Origin: Glycocaulis sp.
GTDB taxonomy: Bacteria; Pseudomonadota; Alphaproteobacteria; Caulobacterales; Maricaulaceae
Direction: 5' to 3'
Assembly: GCA_022565665.1 (NCBI GenBank)
Contig: JAIUMI010000001.1
Coordinates: 1 to 64,000 of the forward strand
DNA: 64,000 bases
The first letter of the stretch is position 1. The number at the start of each line of letters is the position of its first letter. The translations under genes were made by a program, and so were the position numbers. The notes under the pieces were generated by a model. The model saw only the letters and a program-made list of their open reading frames with translations. It was not told the DNA's origin and made no database searches. Of this stretch, positions 55,912 through 64,000 are shown piece after piece.

Positions 55912-56703
55912 ATGAACGCACCGGCAGGGTTCACCGACATCACCATCGAGGATCGCGGCGCGGTGCGGATCATCCGCTTTGCCCGCGCGGCCAAGAAGAA
56001 TGCCATCACGCGAGCCATGTATTCGGCCATGGCCGAGGGGCTGGAAAGCGCCAGCACCGACAAGGCCATCCGCGTGGTGGTCATTGCGGGCAGCGAAGGC
56101 GTCTTCACCGCTGGCAATGATCTGATGGACTTCATGGAGGCCCCGCCCACCATTGGCGGCGGGGACATGCCGCCGGTGGAGCGCTTCATGCGGGCGCTTC
56201 TGGGCTGTACCAAGCCGGTAATCGGGTGCGTTGACGGGCTCGCCATCGGCATTGGCGTGACCCTGCTTCTGCATTGTGATCTTGCCTACGCGTCGGACCG
56301 CGCGAGCTTCAAAACGCCGTTCGTGGATCTCGCCCTGGTGCCGGAATTCGGCTCCAGCGCGGTTCTGCCCGGCATTGTCGGACGGGTGGTCGCCAGCGAG
56401 CTTCTCCTGCTTGGCGAGACATGGGATGCACAGCGCGCCGAGGCCAAAAACCTCGTCAACGCGGTCTTCCCGGCGGGTGAGCTGGAGGGCCAGGTGATGA
56501 AGCGCGCCGAGGCGCTGGCGGTCAAAGCACCCAATGCGGTGAAGAAAACGAAGGCGCTCATGACCAAGGGCGTGGAAGGCGTCTACACGCTGATGGCCGA
56601 GGAAGGCGCAGAGTTCGCCGCCCAGCTGTCATCAGAGGAGTTCAAGGAAGCGGTCACGGCCTTCCTTGAGCGCCGCCCGCCAGATTTTTCACGCTTCGGA
56701 TGA
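55912..56703 (+). CDS. Enoyl-CoA hydratase/isomerase
   Basis: A 263-aa crotonase-fold protein. The oxyanion-hole segments are IAGSEGVFTAGNDLMDF and VDGLAIGIGVTLLL; the second catalytic Glu region reads FVDLALVPEFGSS. It should hydrate 2-enoyl-CoA made by the dehydrogenase upstream. It follows that gene after 12 bp and is followed by DUF2237 after 7 bp, so all three are likely co-transcribed. Confidence 0.93.
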   Translation: MNAPAGFTDITIEDRGAVRIIRFARAAKKNAITRAMYSAMAEGLESASTDKAIRVVVIAGSEGVFTAGNDLMDFMEAPPTIGGGDMPPVERFMRALLGCTKPVIGCVDGLAIGIGVTLLLHCDLAYASDRASFKTPFVDLALVPEFGSSAVLPGIVGRVVASELLLLGETWDAQRAEAKNLVNAVFPAGELEGQVMKRAEALAVKAPNAVKKTKALMTKGVEGVYTLMAEEGAEFAAQLSSEEFKEAVTAFLERRPPDFSRFG

Positions 56704-56710
56704 GGGCTTC

Positions 56711-57112
56711 ATGCCATTTGATCAGACCGGTTCCGGCGGTGGCGGGGCGCAGCGCAATGTGCTGGGCGGGCCGCTTGTCGTTTGCAGCGAGGAGCCGCTG
56801 ACCGGGTTCTACCGCACTGGCTGCTGCGAGACCGGGCCAGATGATCGCGGTGTGCACACTGTGTGCGCCATCATGTCGGCTGAATTCCTGTCCTTCAGCC
56901 AGGCGCGCGGGAATGATCTGTCCACACCGCGCCCGGAGTTTGATTTCTCCGGTCTGAAGCCCGGCGACCGCTGGTGCCTGTGCGCGGCACGCTGGCTTGA
57001 GGCGTTCGAGGCGGGCATGGCGCCGGGCGTGGTCCTTGGCGCCACCAACGCGGCCACCCTTGCCATTGTGCCTCTGGAGGCGCTCACTGCCCATGCAGTA
57101 GACGCTCACTGA
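56711..57112 (+). CDS. DUF2237 family protein
   Basis: A 133-aa protein with the conserved opening RNVLGGPLVVCSEEPLTGFY, then CCETGPDDRGVHTVCAIMS and PGDRWCLCAARW. Several Cys and the conserved DRGVHTVCA strongly mark DUF2237; function unknown. ATG 56711 lies 7 bp after the hydratase. Operon position gives no clear hint. Confidence 0.88.
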   Translation: MPFDQTGSGGGGAQRNVLGGPLVVCSEEPLTGFYRTGCCETGPDDRGVHTVCAIMSAEFLSFSQARGNDLSTPRPEFDFSGLKPGDRWCLCAARWLEAFEAGMAPGVVLGATNAATLAIVPLEALTAHAVDAH

Positions 57113-57125
57113 AAGGATCAGGCCC

Positions 57126-57425
57126 ATGGCAGACGCGCCCGAATTCACGATCACCGAGGAGGTCTCCGGCTCGAAGGGCCGCTATGTCGCCCGCGCGCCG
57201 GGCATGCCTGATGCGGAGATGACCTATTCGGTCACCAGCCCGACCCTCATCATCATCGACCATACCGGCGTGCCCGATGAATGGCGCGGCATGGGCGTCG
57301 GCAAGGCGCTGGTGGAGCGTGGCGTCACGGATGCAAGGGCGCGCGGGGTGCGCATCGTGCCGCTCTGCCCGTTCGCCAAGGCGCAGATCGCCCGCAATCC
57401 CGAATGGCAGGACGTGCTGGCCTGA
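57126..57425 (+). CDS. Small GNAT acetyltransferase, YidJ/YjdJ-like
   Basis: A 99-aa mini-GNAT with the acetyl-CoA loop EWRGMGVGKALVERGVTDAR and the ending VRIVPLCPFAKAQIARNPEW. This short group is widespread (COG2388) with no firm substrate. It is the last gene of the run and is followed by a strong terminator. Confidence 0.9.
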   Translation: MADAPEFTITEEVSGSKGRYVARAPGMPDAEMTYSVTSPTLIIIDHTGVPDEWRGMGVGKALVERGVTDARARGVRIVPLCPFAKAQIARNPEWQDVLA

Positions 57426-57439
57426 GCGGGGAAGAAATG

Positions 57440-57476
57440 GGGCGGGCCGGTGAGTGGGGGCCGGCCCGCCCTTTCT
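57440..57476 (+). terminator. Intrinsic terminator after the small GNAT gene
   Basis: GGGCGGGCCGG (57440-57450) pairs with CCGGCCCGCCC (57461-57471), followed by TTTCT. It ends the acyl-CoA dehydrogenase-hydratase-DUF2237-GNAT unit. Confidence 0.85.
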
Positions 57477-57481
57477 CGAAG

Positions 57482-57509
57482 GTGCACCAAAAGGGGGGTA
57501 TTGGTGCAC
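57482..57509. promoter_or_regulatory. Interrupted palindrome GTGCACCAA-N10-TTGGTGCAC
   Basis: A perfect 9-bp inverted repeat with a 10-bp spacer lies 120 bp before ubiD. GGTGCACC is itself palindromic. It could be an operator or a small hairpin; no matching regulator is known to me. The rest of the gap to 57629 holds no gene. Confidence 0.4.
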
Positions 57510-57629
57510 TGCCCAGTCAAGCACCCGCATTGTTTACACCCTGTTACTCATCTTGCGCACATGGCCGCACTGGCCGAAGCGCGGGCGGGCGCTATAACCA
57601 GACCCCAAAGACACTGACGGGGCGCAATC

Positions 57630-59129
57630 ATGGCCTATAAATCCCTTCGCGAATTCATGGCCCTGCTGGAGGCGGACGGCGATCTCAAACGTGTCTCCCG
57701 GCCCGTCTCGACCCATCTGGAAATGACCGAGATCCAGACGCGCCTGCTGGCCAAAGGCGGCCCGGCAGTCCTGTTTGAAAACCCCGTACATGAAGACGGA
57801 CGTGCAGCTGAGATGCCCGCGCTGGTCAATCTTTTCGGCACGGTCGAGCGCGTCGCGCGGGCCGTTACCATGGGCGGGGAACCCCGCCGCACGGCGGCGG
57901 ACTTGAGGGAGGTGGGCGAGCTTCTCGCCTTCCTGCGCCAGCCCGAACCACCGCGCGGCCTCAAAGACGCGATGGAGCTGCTACCCCTCGCCAAGACAGT
58001 GATGGCGATGCGTCCCGGCACGGTGAGAAAAGCCCCCTGTCAGGAAGTGGTGCTGACCGGTGACGATATTGATCTGGACCGCCTGCCCATTCAGGGCTGC
58101 TGGCCCGGCGAGCCTGCCCCGCTGATCACCTGGCCGCTCGTGGTCACCAAGGGCCCGTCAGAGGACAAGCAGGACGACTATAATCTCGGCATCTACCGGA
58201 TGCAGAAACTGTCGAAAAACCGCACGCTGATGCGCTGGCTCAAACATCGCGGCGGCGCGCAGCATTATCAGCGCTGGAAGGGCGCCCGGCCCGACCCCCT
58301 GCCCGCCGCTGCCGTTATCGGTGCCGATCCCGGCACGATTCTGGCCGCCGTGACGCCGGTGCCCGATACGCTCTCCGAATACCAGTTTGCAGGGCTTTTA
58401 AGGGGCCGCAAGGCGGAGCTGGTGCCCTGCAAGACCGTGCCGCTGAAAGTGCCGGCCGAAGCCGAAATCGTCATCGAAGGCCATGTCCTGCTGGACGAGG
58501 ACGGGCCGGAAGGGCCGTATGGCGACCATACCGGCTATTACAACTCCGTGGAGCGCTTCCCCGTCTTTCAGGTGAGCGCCATCACCATGCGCTCTGACCC
58601 GATCTACCTCACCACCTTCACGGGCCGTCCGCCAGACGAGCCGAGCGTGCTGGGTGAGGCGCTCAATGAGGTGTTCATCCCCCTCATCCGCCAGCAATTT
58701 CCCGAGATCATCGATTTCTGGCTGCCACCGGAAGGGTGCAGCTACCGGATCGCCGTCATCTCGATGAAGAAGGCCTATCCCGGCCACGCCAAGCGCGTGA
58801 TGCTGGGCGCGTGGTCCTACCTTCGCCAGTTCATGTACACAAAATGGGTGATCGTGGTGGATGACGATATCGATGCCCGCGACTGGAAGGATGTGATGTG
58901 GGCCATGTCCACACGCATGGACCCGGCCCGCGACTGCACCATCATCGAACATACGCCCATCGACTATCTCGATTTTGCCTCCCCCGTCTCCGGCCTCGGC
59001 TCCAAGATCGGGCTCGACGCCACCAATAAATGGGAAGGCGAGACCACCCGCGAATGGGGCGAAAAGCTCTTCATGGAGCAGGAGATCATCGACAAGGTCG
59101 ACGCCATGTGGGGCGAGCTGGGCCTTTAG
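57630..59129 (+). CDS. ubiD: UbiD family prenylated-FMN decarboxylase
   Basis: A 499-aa protein of the UbiD group that decarboxylates 3-polyprenyl-4-hydroxybenzoate in ubiquinone synthesis using prenylated FMN. Motifs include [21 protein letters not shown] and the Glu/Arg-containing [20 protein letters not shown]. UbiX, which makes the cofactor, is not in the window. A hairpin follows. ubiA of the same pathway lies 20 kb away. Confidence 0.95.
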   Translation: MAYKSLREFMALLEADGDLKRVSRPVSTHLEMTEIQTRLLAKGGPAVLFENPVHEDGRAAEMPALVNLFGTVERVARAVTMGGEPRRTAADLREVGELLAFLRQPEPPRGLKDAMELLPLAKTVMAMRPGTVRKAPCQEVVLTGDDIDLDRLPIQGCWPGEPAPLITWPLVVTKGPSEDKQDDYNLGIYRMQKLSKNRTLMRWLKHRGGAQHYQRWKGARPDPLPAAAVIGADPGTILAAVTPVPDTLSEYQFAGLLRGRKAELVPCKTVPLKVPAEAEIVIEGHVLLDEDGPEGPYGDHTGYYNSVERFPVFQVSAITMRSDPIYLTTFTGRPPDEPSVLGEALNEVFIPLIRQQFPEIIDFWLPPEGCSYRIAVISMKKAYPGHAKRVMLGAWSYLRQFMYTKWVIVVDDDIDARDWKDVMWAMSTRMDPARDCTIIEHTPIDYLDFASPVSGLGSKIGLDATNKWEGETTREWGEKLFMEQEIIDKVDAMWGELGL

Positions 59130-59204
59130 GACTCCTGTCCTCCCCCCGCGTTTCACCGGCGATAAGCCGGTGCCCAGTCTTATATGGACCCCGGCTTCCC
59201 CAAC

Positions 59205-59236
59205 AAAAAAGGCCGGGTGTTGCCACCCGGCCTTTT
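59205..59236. terminator. Bidirectional terminator between ubiD and the fadJ-like gene
   Basis: AAAAAAGGCCGGGTG-TTGC-CACCCGGCCTTTT folds as a 9-bp GC stem extended by A-T pairs. It serves ubiD (plus) and the converging beta-oxidation gene (minus). Just before it, 59150-59195 shows CACCGGC/GCCGGTG and another short inverted GCCGG/CCGGC pair. Confidence 0.9.
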
Positions 59237-59260
59237 CCATCAGTCATGAGACTTTGAAGA

Positions 59261-61459
59261 TCAGGCCGCCTGCTTGGGCGCAAACCGGCCGTAGAAGGTC
59301 TCTTTCTTGGCCGCCATGTCGCGCAGGAGCTGGGGCACTTCGAACGGCTTGCCATACTTCTTCGCGAGTTCGTCGGCGCGCTTGACGAAGCTTTCCGTCC
59401 CGACCGTGTCGATGAAGGAGAGAACACCGCCGGTATAGGGCGCAAAGCCCCAGCCCAGGATCGAGCCGACATCGGCCTCGCGCGGGTCTTCGACAATGCC
59501 TTCGGCCATGGTGCGGGCCGCCTCGATGGCCTGCGCATAGAGGATGCGGTCCTTGATCTCGGCTACCGAGGGCTGGTGCTCGGCCGGCAGGAGAGCGCCA
59601 TTGGGCGCGAACTGGTCCAGCTCGTCCCACAGGCGCTTGCCGCCTTCCTCGTACACGTAGAAGCCCTTGCCATTCTTGCGGCCATAGCGGCCGAGCTCGT
59701 ACATGCGCTCGATGACGCGCGCATTGGGCGTGTCTTCGAAGGCGTCGCCCAGATCCTTCTTGGTCTGCTGAAGCACCTTGTAGCCCAGATCGATGGCCAC
59801 CTCGTCCTGAAGCGAGAGCGGGCCGACCGGCATGCCGGCCATTTTCGCACCGTTCTCGATGAGGGCCGGTTTGACGCCTTCGGTGAGCATATACATGCCC
59901 TGCTCGATATAGCGCATCACGCAGCGGTTTGCGTAGAAGCCGCGCGTGTCGGCGACCACAATCGGCGTCTTCTTGATCTTACCGACAAAATCGATGGCGC
60001 GGCTGACGGCGAGATCGCCCGTCTTTTCGCCCACGATCAGCTCGACCAGATTCATCTTCTCCACCGGCGAGAAGAAGTGGATGCCGATGAAGTTGTCCGG
60101 CCGCGCGGAAGCTTTCGCCAGCGAGCTGATCGGGATGGTGGAGGTGTTCGAACCGAACACCGCGCCCTTGGGCATCACGGCTTCAGCCTTCTTGGTGATC
60201 TCTGCCTTCAGATCGGAGTTTTCAAACACCGCCTCGACCACGAGATCGACGTCTTTCAGGGCCTCATAATCGGTCGTGGCGGTGATGAGGTCGGCCAGTC
60301 CCTTGGCCTTGCCTTCCGTGATCTTGCCGCGCTTCACGCCCTTGGCGAAGAAGTCGACCGCGTGCTGCTTGCCCTTGTCGGCGCCTTCCTGATTGACGTC
60401 GATGAGCACGACCTCGATCCCGGCCTGCGCCGACACGGTGGCGATGCCCGCGCCCATGAAGCCGGCGCCGATGACGCCGATCTTACGGACGTCGGAGCGT
60501 TCCTGACCGGCAGGGCGGCGGCTCCCTTTGTCCAGCGACTGCTTGGACAGGAAGAGCGAACGGATCATGTTGCGGCTTTCCGGGCGCATCAGGAGCTTGG
60601 TGAAATAGCGGCTCTCGATACGCAGGCCCGCATCGATGGGCACCTGCAACCCCTCATAGACGCACGACAGGATGTAGCGCTGGGCCGGATAGTTGCCGTA
60701 GGTCTCTTTGAGCAGCATCGGGGACGCGCCGCCGAAAATCTGCATGCCGGCCGGGTGGAAGGGGCCGCCGCCGGGGATTTTGAACTTGTCCTGATCCCAG
60801 GGCTGTTTGGCGCCATTGGGGTCCTTCTTGACCCATTCCTTCGCCTTGTCGACCAGCTCGGCGGCTGAGGCGATCTCGTGGACGACGCCCTGGTCCTTCG
60901 CAGACTGGGCATCGAACTGCTTGCCCTGCAGCATGATCGGGGCCGCATTCATCACGCCGATAAGACGCGGCAGGCGCTGCGTGCCGCCACCGCCCGGCAG
61001 CACGCCAACAAGGCTTTCGGGCAGGCCGAGCTTGGCGCCGGTGTCGAAGGCCATGATGCGGTAGTGACAGGCGAGCGTCACCTCGAACCCGCCGCCGAGC
61101 GCGAGGCCGTTGATTGCCGCTGCCACCGGCTTGCCGCAGGTTTCCAGCGCGCGCAGCTGGGAGTTCAGATTGAAGGCCATGTCGAACAGTTTCTGCTTGG
61201 CCTCCTCTTCGGAAAGACCTTTCAGGTCGGCCATGCCGGAACCCAGCTCGGACAGATCCGCACCCGCGCAGAAGGCTTTCTTGCCCGAGGTGATGACCGC
61301 GCCCTTGACCGCGTTGTCCTTGGCGATCCGGTTCACGATCTCGCCGATCTCCGCCATCACCGCAGCAGAGAGCACGTTCATGGAAACGCCGGGGCTATCA
61401 AAGGTGATGAGGGCGATGCCGTCATCGTCGAGGTCGTATTTGAAATGTGTGTAGCTCAT
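59261..61459 (-). CDS. 3-hydroxyacyl-CoA dehydrogenase/enoyl-CoA hydratase fusion (FadJ-like)
   Basis: A 732-aa multifunctional beta-oxidation enzyme. A crotonase domain (about 1-190) is followed by an NAD-binding 3-hydroxyacyl-CoA dehydrogenase domain (about 320-510; KIGVIGAGFMGAGIATVSAQ) and its C-terminal dimerisation part. It hydrates enoyl-CoA and oxidises the L-3-hydroxyacyl-CoA. The ATG overlaps the glycine-zipper gene by 4 bp, and the thiolase lies before that. Confidence 0.94.
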   Translation of the reverse strand: MSYTHFKYDLDDDGIALITFDSPGVSMNVLSAAVMAEIGEIVNRIAKDNAVKGAVITSGKKAFCAGADLSELGSGMADLKGLSEEEAKQKLFDMAFNLNSQLRALETCGKPVAAAINGLALGGGFEVTLACHYRIMAFDTGAKLGLPESLVGVLPGGGGTQRLPRLIGVMNAAPIMLQGKQFDAQSAKDQGVVHEIASAAELVDKAKEWVKKDPNGAKQPWDQDKFKIPGGGPFHPAGMQIFGGASPMLLKETYGNYPAQRYILSCVYEGLQVPIDAGLRIESRYFTKLLMRPESRNMIRSLFLSKQSLDKGSRRPAGQERSDVRKIGVIGAGFMGAGIATVSAQAGIEVVLIDVNQEGADKGKQHAVDFFAKGVKRGKITEGKAKGLADLITATTDYEALKDVDLVVEAVFENSDLKAEITKKAEAVMPKGAVFGSNTSTIPISSLAKASARPDNFIGIHFFSPVEKMNLVELIVGEKTGDLAVSRAIDFVGKIKKTPIVVADTRGFYANRCVMRYIEQGMYMLTEGVKPALIENGAKMAGMPVGPLSLQDEVAIDLGYKVLQQTKKDLGDAFEDTPNARVIERMYELGRYGRKNGKGFYVYEEGGKRLWDELDQFAPNGALLPAEHQPSVAEIKDRILYAQAIEAARTMAEGIVEDPREADVGSILGWGFAPYTGGVLSFIDTVGTESFVKRADELAKKYGKPFEVPQLLRDMAAKKETFYGRFAPKQAA

Positions 61460-61731
61460 TGTTTTGTCTCCTGATCGGGCGCGCCGTCATCGGCTGCGCC
61501 GTCCTTGTCTTTCTTCGAAGCGGACTTCATGGCTGATCCGAAAGCCGGGGCGAGCGCGATCCCGATGGCAATGCCAAACGCGATACCGACGCCCGTATTG
61601 CCAAAGGCTGGCCCCAGCGCGAGACCGATCCCGGCACCGAGCGCCATGCCGATGGGAAGACCGGACAGGAAGCTGCCGCCTTCATCCTTGGCTTCATCGC
61701 TCTTGCGCTCGGTTTCCGGCGTCTCGCTCAT
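61456..61731 (-). CDS. Small glycine-zipper membrane protein
   Basis: A 91-aa protein with acidic and basic ends and a Gly/Ala-rich hydrophobic middle (about 22-66, LPIGMALGAGIGLALGPAFG followed by a second similar stretch). Repeated GxxxG spacing suggests two packed helices. It sits between the thiolase (7 bp) and the FadJ-like gene (4-bp overlap), so it is translated with them. It may be a membrane-associated accessory of the beta-oxidation operon (inference); no family is recognised. Confidence 0.75.
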   Translation of the reverse strand: MSETPETERKSDEAKDEGGSFLSGLPIGMALGAGIGLALGPAFGNTGVGIAFGIAIGIALAPAFGSAMKSASKKDKDGAADDGAPDQETKQ

Positions 61732-61738
61732 CGTCAGA

Positions 61739-62947
61739 TCAGACCCGCTCGATGATGGTTGCCGTGCCCATACCGCCGCCGACGCAGAGCGTGGCCAGCG
61801 CCGTGCCCTTGCCGGTGCGCTCCAGCTCATCCAGCAGCGTGCCAAGGATCATCGCCCCGGTAGCGCCCAGCGGGTGGCCCATGGCAATCGCGCCGCCATT
61901 GACGTTGACCTTGTCGTGCGGGACGCCGAGGTCCTCCATGAAGCGCAGGACGACCGCGGCGAACGCCTCGTTCATCTCGTAAAGATCGATATCTTCGGGG
62001 CTCATGCCGGCCTTCTTCAGCGCCTTGCGCGCGGAAGGGGCCGGGCCGGTCAGCATGATGGTCGGCTCAGAACCGATCGAGGCCATGGAACGGATGCGCG
62101 CGCGGGGTTTGAGCCCCAGCTTCTCGCCCATCTCCTTGGTGCCGATCAGCACGGCAGCCGCACCGTCCACGATGCCCGACGAATTGCCCGCATGGTGGAC
62201 GAAGTTGATCTTCTCCACGTCCGGGTAGCGCTGGATTGCTACGTTATCGAGGCCCACAAAGGCCGCGAGATCACGGAATGCGGGCTTCAGGCTCGCCAGT
62301 GACTGCATGTCGGTTTCGGGGCGCATATACTCGTCATGGTCCAGCTGGGTCAGGCCGAGCTGGTTTTTCACCGGCACGACCGATTTCTTGAACCGGCCTT
62401 CATCCCACGCCTTCTTGGCGCGCTTCTGGCTCTCCACCGCATAGGCGTCCACGTCATCGCGCGAATAGCCATATTTGGAGGCGATCAGGTCGGCTGAAAT
62501 GCCCTGCGGTACGAAATAATGGTCAAACGCCATTTCCGGATCCACGACCATCGCGCCGCCATCAGAACCCATCGGCACGCGGCTCATGGCTTCCACACCG
62601 CCGCCAATGGCCATGTCGGCCTCGCCGGACATGACTTTCGCGGCAGCCAGATTCACCGCCTCAAGGCCGGAGGCGCAGAAGCGGTTCACCTGAAAGCCGG
62701 ATGCCGTCTCGGCATAATTGGCGTTCAGCGCCGCCGCGCGGGCGATGTTCGCGCCCTGCTCGCCTACCGGCGAGACGCAGCCCAGGATCACGTCATCGAC
62801 GAGGCTGGTGTCGAGATTATTGCGCTCGCGGATGGCCTGAAGCTGCTGGGTGGCCAGCTGCAGGGCGGTAATCTCGTGCAGCGTGCCATTCTTCTTGCCC
62901 TTGCCCCGCGGTGTGCGGGTAGCGTCATAAATATAGGCGTCGGTCAT
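61739..62947 (-). CDS. Acetyl-CoA C-acyltransferase (thiolase)
   Basis: A 402-aa thiolase, last step of beta-oxidation. The nucleophile Cys is in [15 protein letters not shown], the His in [15 protein letters not shown] and the second Cys in [10 protein letters not shown]. The protein is FadA/FadI-like and lies in an operon with the FadJ-like enzyme and the acyl-CoA dehydrogenase upstream. Confidence 0.95.
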   Translation of the reverse strand: MTDAYIYDATRTPRGKGKKNGTLHEITALQLATQQLQAIRERNNLDTSLVDDVILGCVSPVGEQGANIARAAALNANYAETASGFQVNRFCASGLEAVNLAAAKVMSGEADMAIGGGVEAMSRVPMGSDGGAMVVDPEMAFDHYFVPQGISADLIASKYGYSRDDVDAYAVESQKRAKKAWDEGRFKKSVVPVKNQLGLTQLDHDEYMRPETDMQSLASLKPAFRDLAAFVGLDNVAIQRYPDVEKINFVHHAGNSSGIVDGAAAVLIGTKEMGEKLGLKPRARIRSMASIGSEPTIMLTGPAPSARKALKKAGMSPEDIDLYEMNEAFAAVVLRFMEDLGVPHDKVNVNGGAIAMGHPLGATGAMILGTLLDELERTGKGTALATLCVGGGMGTATIIERV

Positions 62948-62986
62948 GGGGGTCTTCCTCCCGTCTGGGGTGTTCTTGATCAGGCC

Positions 62987-64000
62987 TTAAAGCGTCCGTG
63001 AAATCAGCAGCTTCATGATCTCGTTGGTGCCGCCATAGATGCGTTGCACGCGCGCATCGCGCCACATGCGGGCAATCGGGTACTCATTCATGAAGCCGTA
63101 GCCGCCATGCAGCTGCACGCATTCGTCGATCAGCTCGCACTGGATATCGGTGACCCAGTACTTCGCCATCGAGGCGGTCGAGGCATCAAGCTTGCCCTGA
63201 ATGAGCAGGTCCGAGCAGTGCTGGCAGAACACCTCGGCGATGGTCGCCTTGGTTTTCAGCTCGGCGAGCTTGAACTGGGTATTCTGGAACTCGATGATGG
63301 ATTTGCCAAACGCCTTGCGTTCCTTGACATAGGCAATCGTCTCGGCCAGCGCGCGCTTCATCATGCCCACGCCCTGCACCGCGATCTGCAGGCGCTCCTG
63401 CGGCAGCTGCTCCATCAGGTGGATGAAGCCCATGCCCTCGCTCTCACCGAGCAGCGCGTCGGCCGGTACCCACATGTCTTCAAAGAACAGCTCCGCGGTG
63501 TCCTGCGCTTTCAGGCCCACCTTGTCGAGATTGCGCCCGCGCCGGAAGCCTTCCAGCCCGTCAGTCTCGACGAGGAAGAGCGAAGTGCCCTTCGCGCCAG
63601 CCTTCGGATCGGTCTTGGCCACGACGACGATGAAATTGGCCGTGCCGCCATTGGTGATGAAGGTCTTCGAGCCGTTGATGCGATAGCCATTGCCATCCTT
63701 GACGGCGGTGGTTTTCACACCCTGCAGGTCGGAGCCTGCGCCCGGCTCGGTCATGGCGATGGCGCCGACATACTCACCGGAGATGAGCTTGGGGAGCAGC
63801 TTCTCTTTCTGTTCCTTGGTGCCGTAATGCCAGACATAGGGCGCGACGATGGAGTTGTGCAAAGAGGCACCCCAGCCATCGACGCCAAGCTCGGCCACGG
63901 CCATGTGGAACACATAGTCATGGCGCCAGTCACCGCCCGCACCGCCAAACTCTTCAGGCGCCGCCGGGCAGAGCAGACCGGCTTCACCGGCCTTGTTCCA
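62987..64000 (-). CDS. Acyl-CoA dehydrogenase (5' end beyond the window)
   Basis: About 337 residues of an acyl-CoA dehydrogenase, reading in from position 64000. Motifs [25 protein letters not shown] and [20 protein letters not shown] with [11 protein letters not shown] mark the family. The catalytic Glu/Gly region is at the YGGTNEIM end. The frame stays open to the window edge, so the N-terminus is missing. It is the first visible gene of the fad operon. Confidence 0.93.
   Translation of the reverse strand, partial: WNKAGEAGLLCPAAPEEFGGAGGDWRHDYVFHMAVAELGVDGWGASLHNSIVAPYVWHYGTKEQKEKLLPKLISGEYVGAIAMTEPGAGSDLQGVKTTAVKDGNGYRINGSKTFITNGGTANFIVVVAKTDPKAGAKGTSLFLVETDGLEGFRRGRNLDKVGLKAQDTAELFFEDMWVPADALLGESEGMGFIHLMEQLPQERLQIAVQGVGMMKRALAETIAYVKERKAFGKSIIEFQNTQFKLAELKTKATIAEVFCQHCSDLLIQGKLDASTASMAKYWVTDIQCELIDECVQLHGGYGFMNEYPIARMWRDARVQRIYGGTNEIMKLLISRTL

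Overview
This 64 kb window is a GC-rich, gene-dense piece of an alphaproteobacterial chromosome with about 69 protein-coding genes and no rRNA or tRNA gene that I can see. Gene content (comF-grxC-nitrilase-DUF1178 cluster, an aa3 oxidase operon with Cox11- and Surf1-type factors, BamF/DUF3035, a CheY/CheZ pair, CtrA-like TTAA-N7 sites, an isolated pstS, an ornithine decarboxylase beside a deoxyhypusine-synthase-like enzyme) suggests a dimorphic marine relative of Caulobacter, probably Maricaulales/Hyphomonadales. That placement is inference from gene content and was not computed.

Layout. 1-125 is the end of an IS3-family element that has cut into the signal-peptide region of a secreted two-repeat protein. 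1.1-5.8 kb holds map-radC, a peroxiredoxin, yqgE and an EAL phosphodiesterase/acetyltransferase pair. 5.8-12.2 kb is a minus-strand cytochrome aa3 oxidase operon (ctaC, ctaD, ctaB, a 53-aa membrane gene, ctaG, ctaE, DUF983, surf1). 12.4-23.3 kb holds housekeeping genes: TldD, an aspartyl protease, methyltransferases, a redox/comF cluster, an AraC regulator, a Flp-like pilin fragment, mutT and a parvulin lipoprotein. 23.5-31.7 kb carries secA, a pentapeptide-repeat protein with an SD-sequestering hairpin, pstS behind tandem Pho boxes, and phnC plus a PhnD-PhnE fusion. 32-34.4 kb is a polyamine operon with a structured leader and a tiny leader ORF. 34.5-46.3 kb is housekeeping (gshA, rsmE, ubiA, lspA-ileS, ribF, cheY-cheZ, panD). 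46.5-49.1 kb is a secreted trio: two paralogous unknown proteins and an M23 peptidase with a 23-unit Pro-Glu stalk. 49.2-54.6 kb has tadA, rluB-rsmD and mutL. 54.7-64 kb is fatty-acid oxidation genes around ubiD.

How they work together. The oxidase genes make the terminal oxidase and its heme A, CuA/CuB and Surf1 assembly machinery. The 59-64 kb genes form a beta-oxidation operon (acyl-CoA dehydrogenase, thiolase, hydratase/dehydrogenase). The Pho-box pstS and phnC-phnDE point to phosphate or phosphonate scavenging. ODC and the DHS-like enzyme probably make putrescine and then an aminobutyl-transfer product such as homospermidine.

Most unusual items: the ODC leader (multi-stem RNA plus a 7-codon ORF with a near-perfect Shine-Dalgarno), the PhnD-coiled coil-PhnE fusion, the five-unit 11-bp Pho box array, the hairpin hiding the SD of the pentapeptide gene, the paralogous secreted pair with a CtrA-like site, and dispersed palindromic repeats placed almost only between convergent gene ends. 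I see no phage, CRISPR array or obvious defence island.
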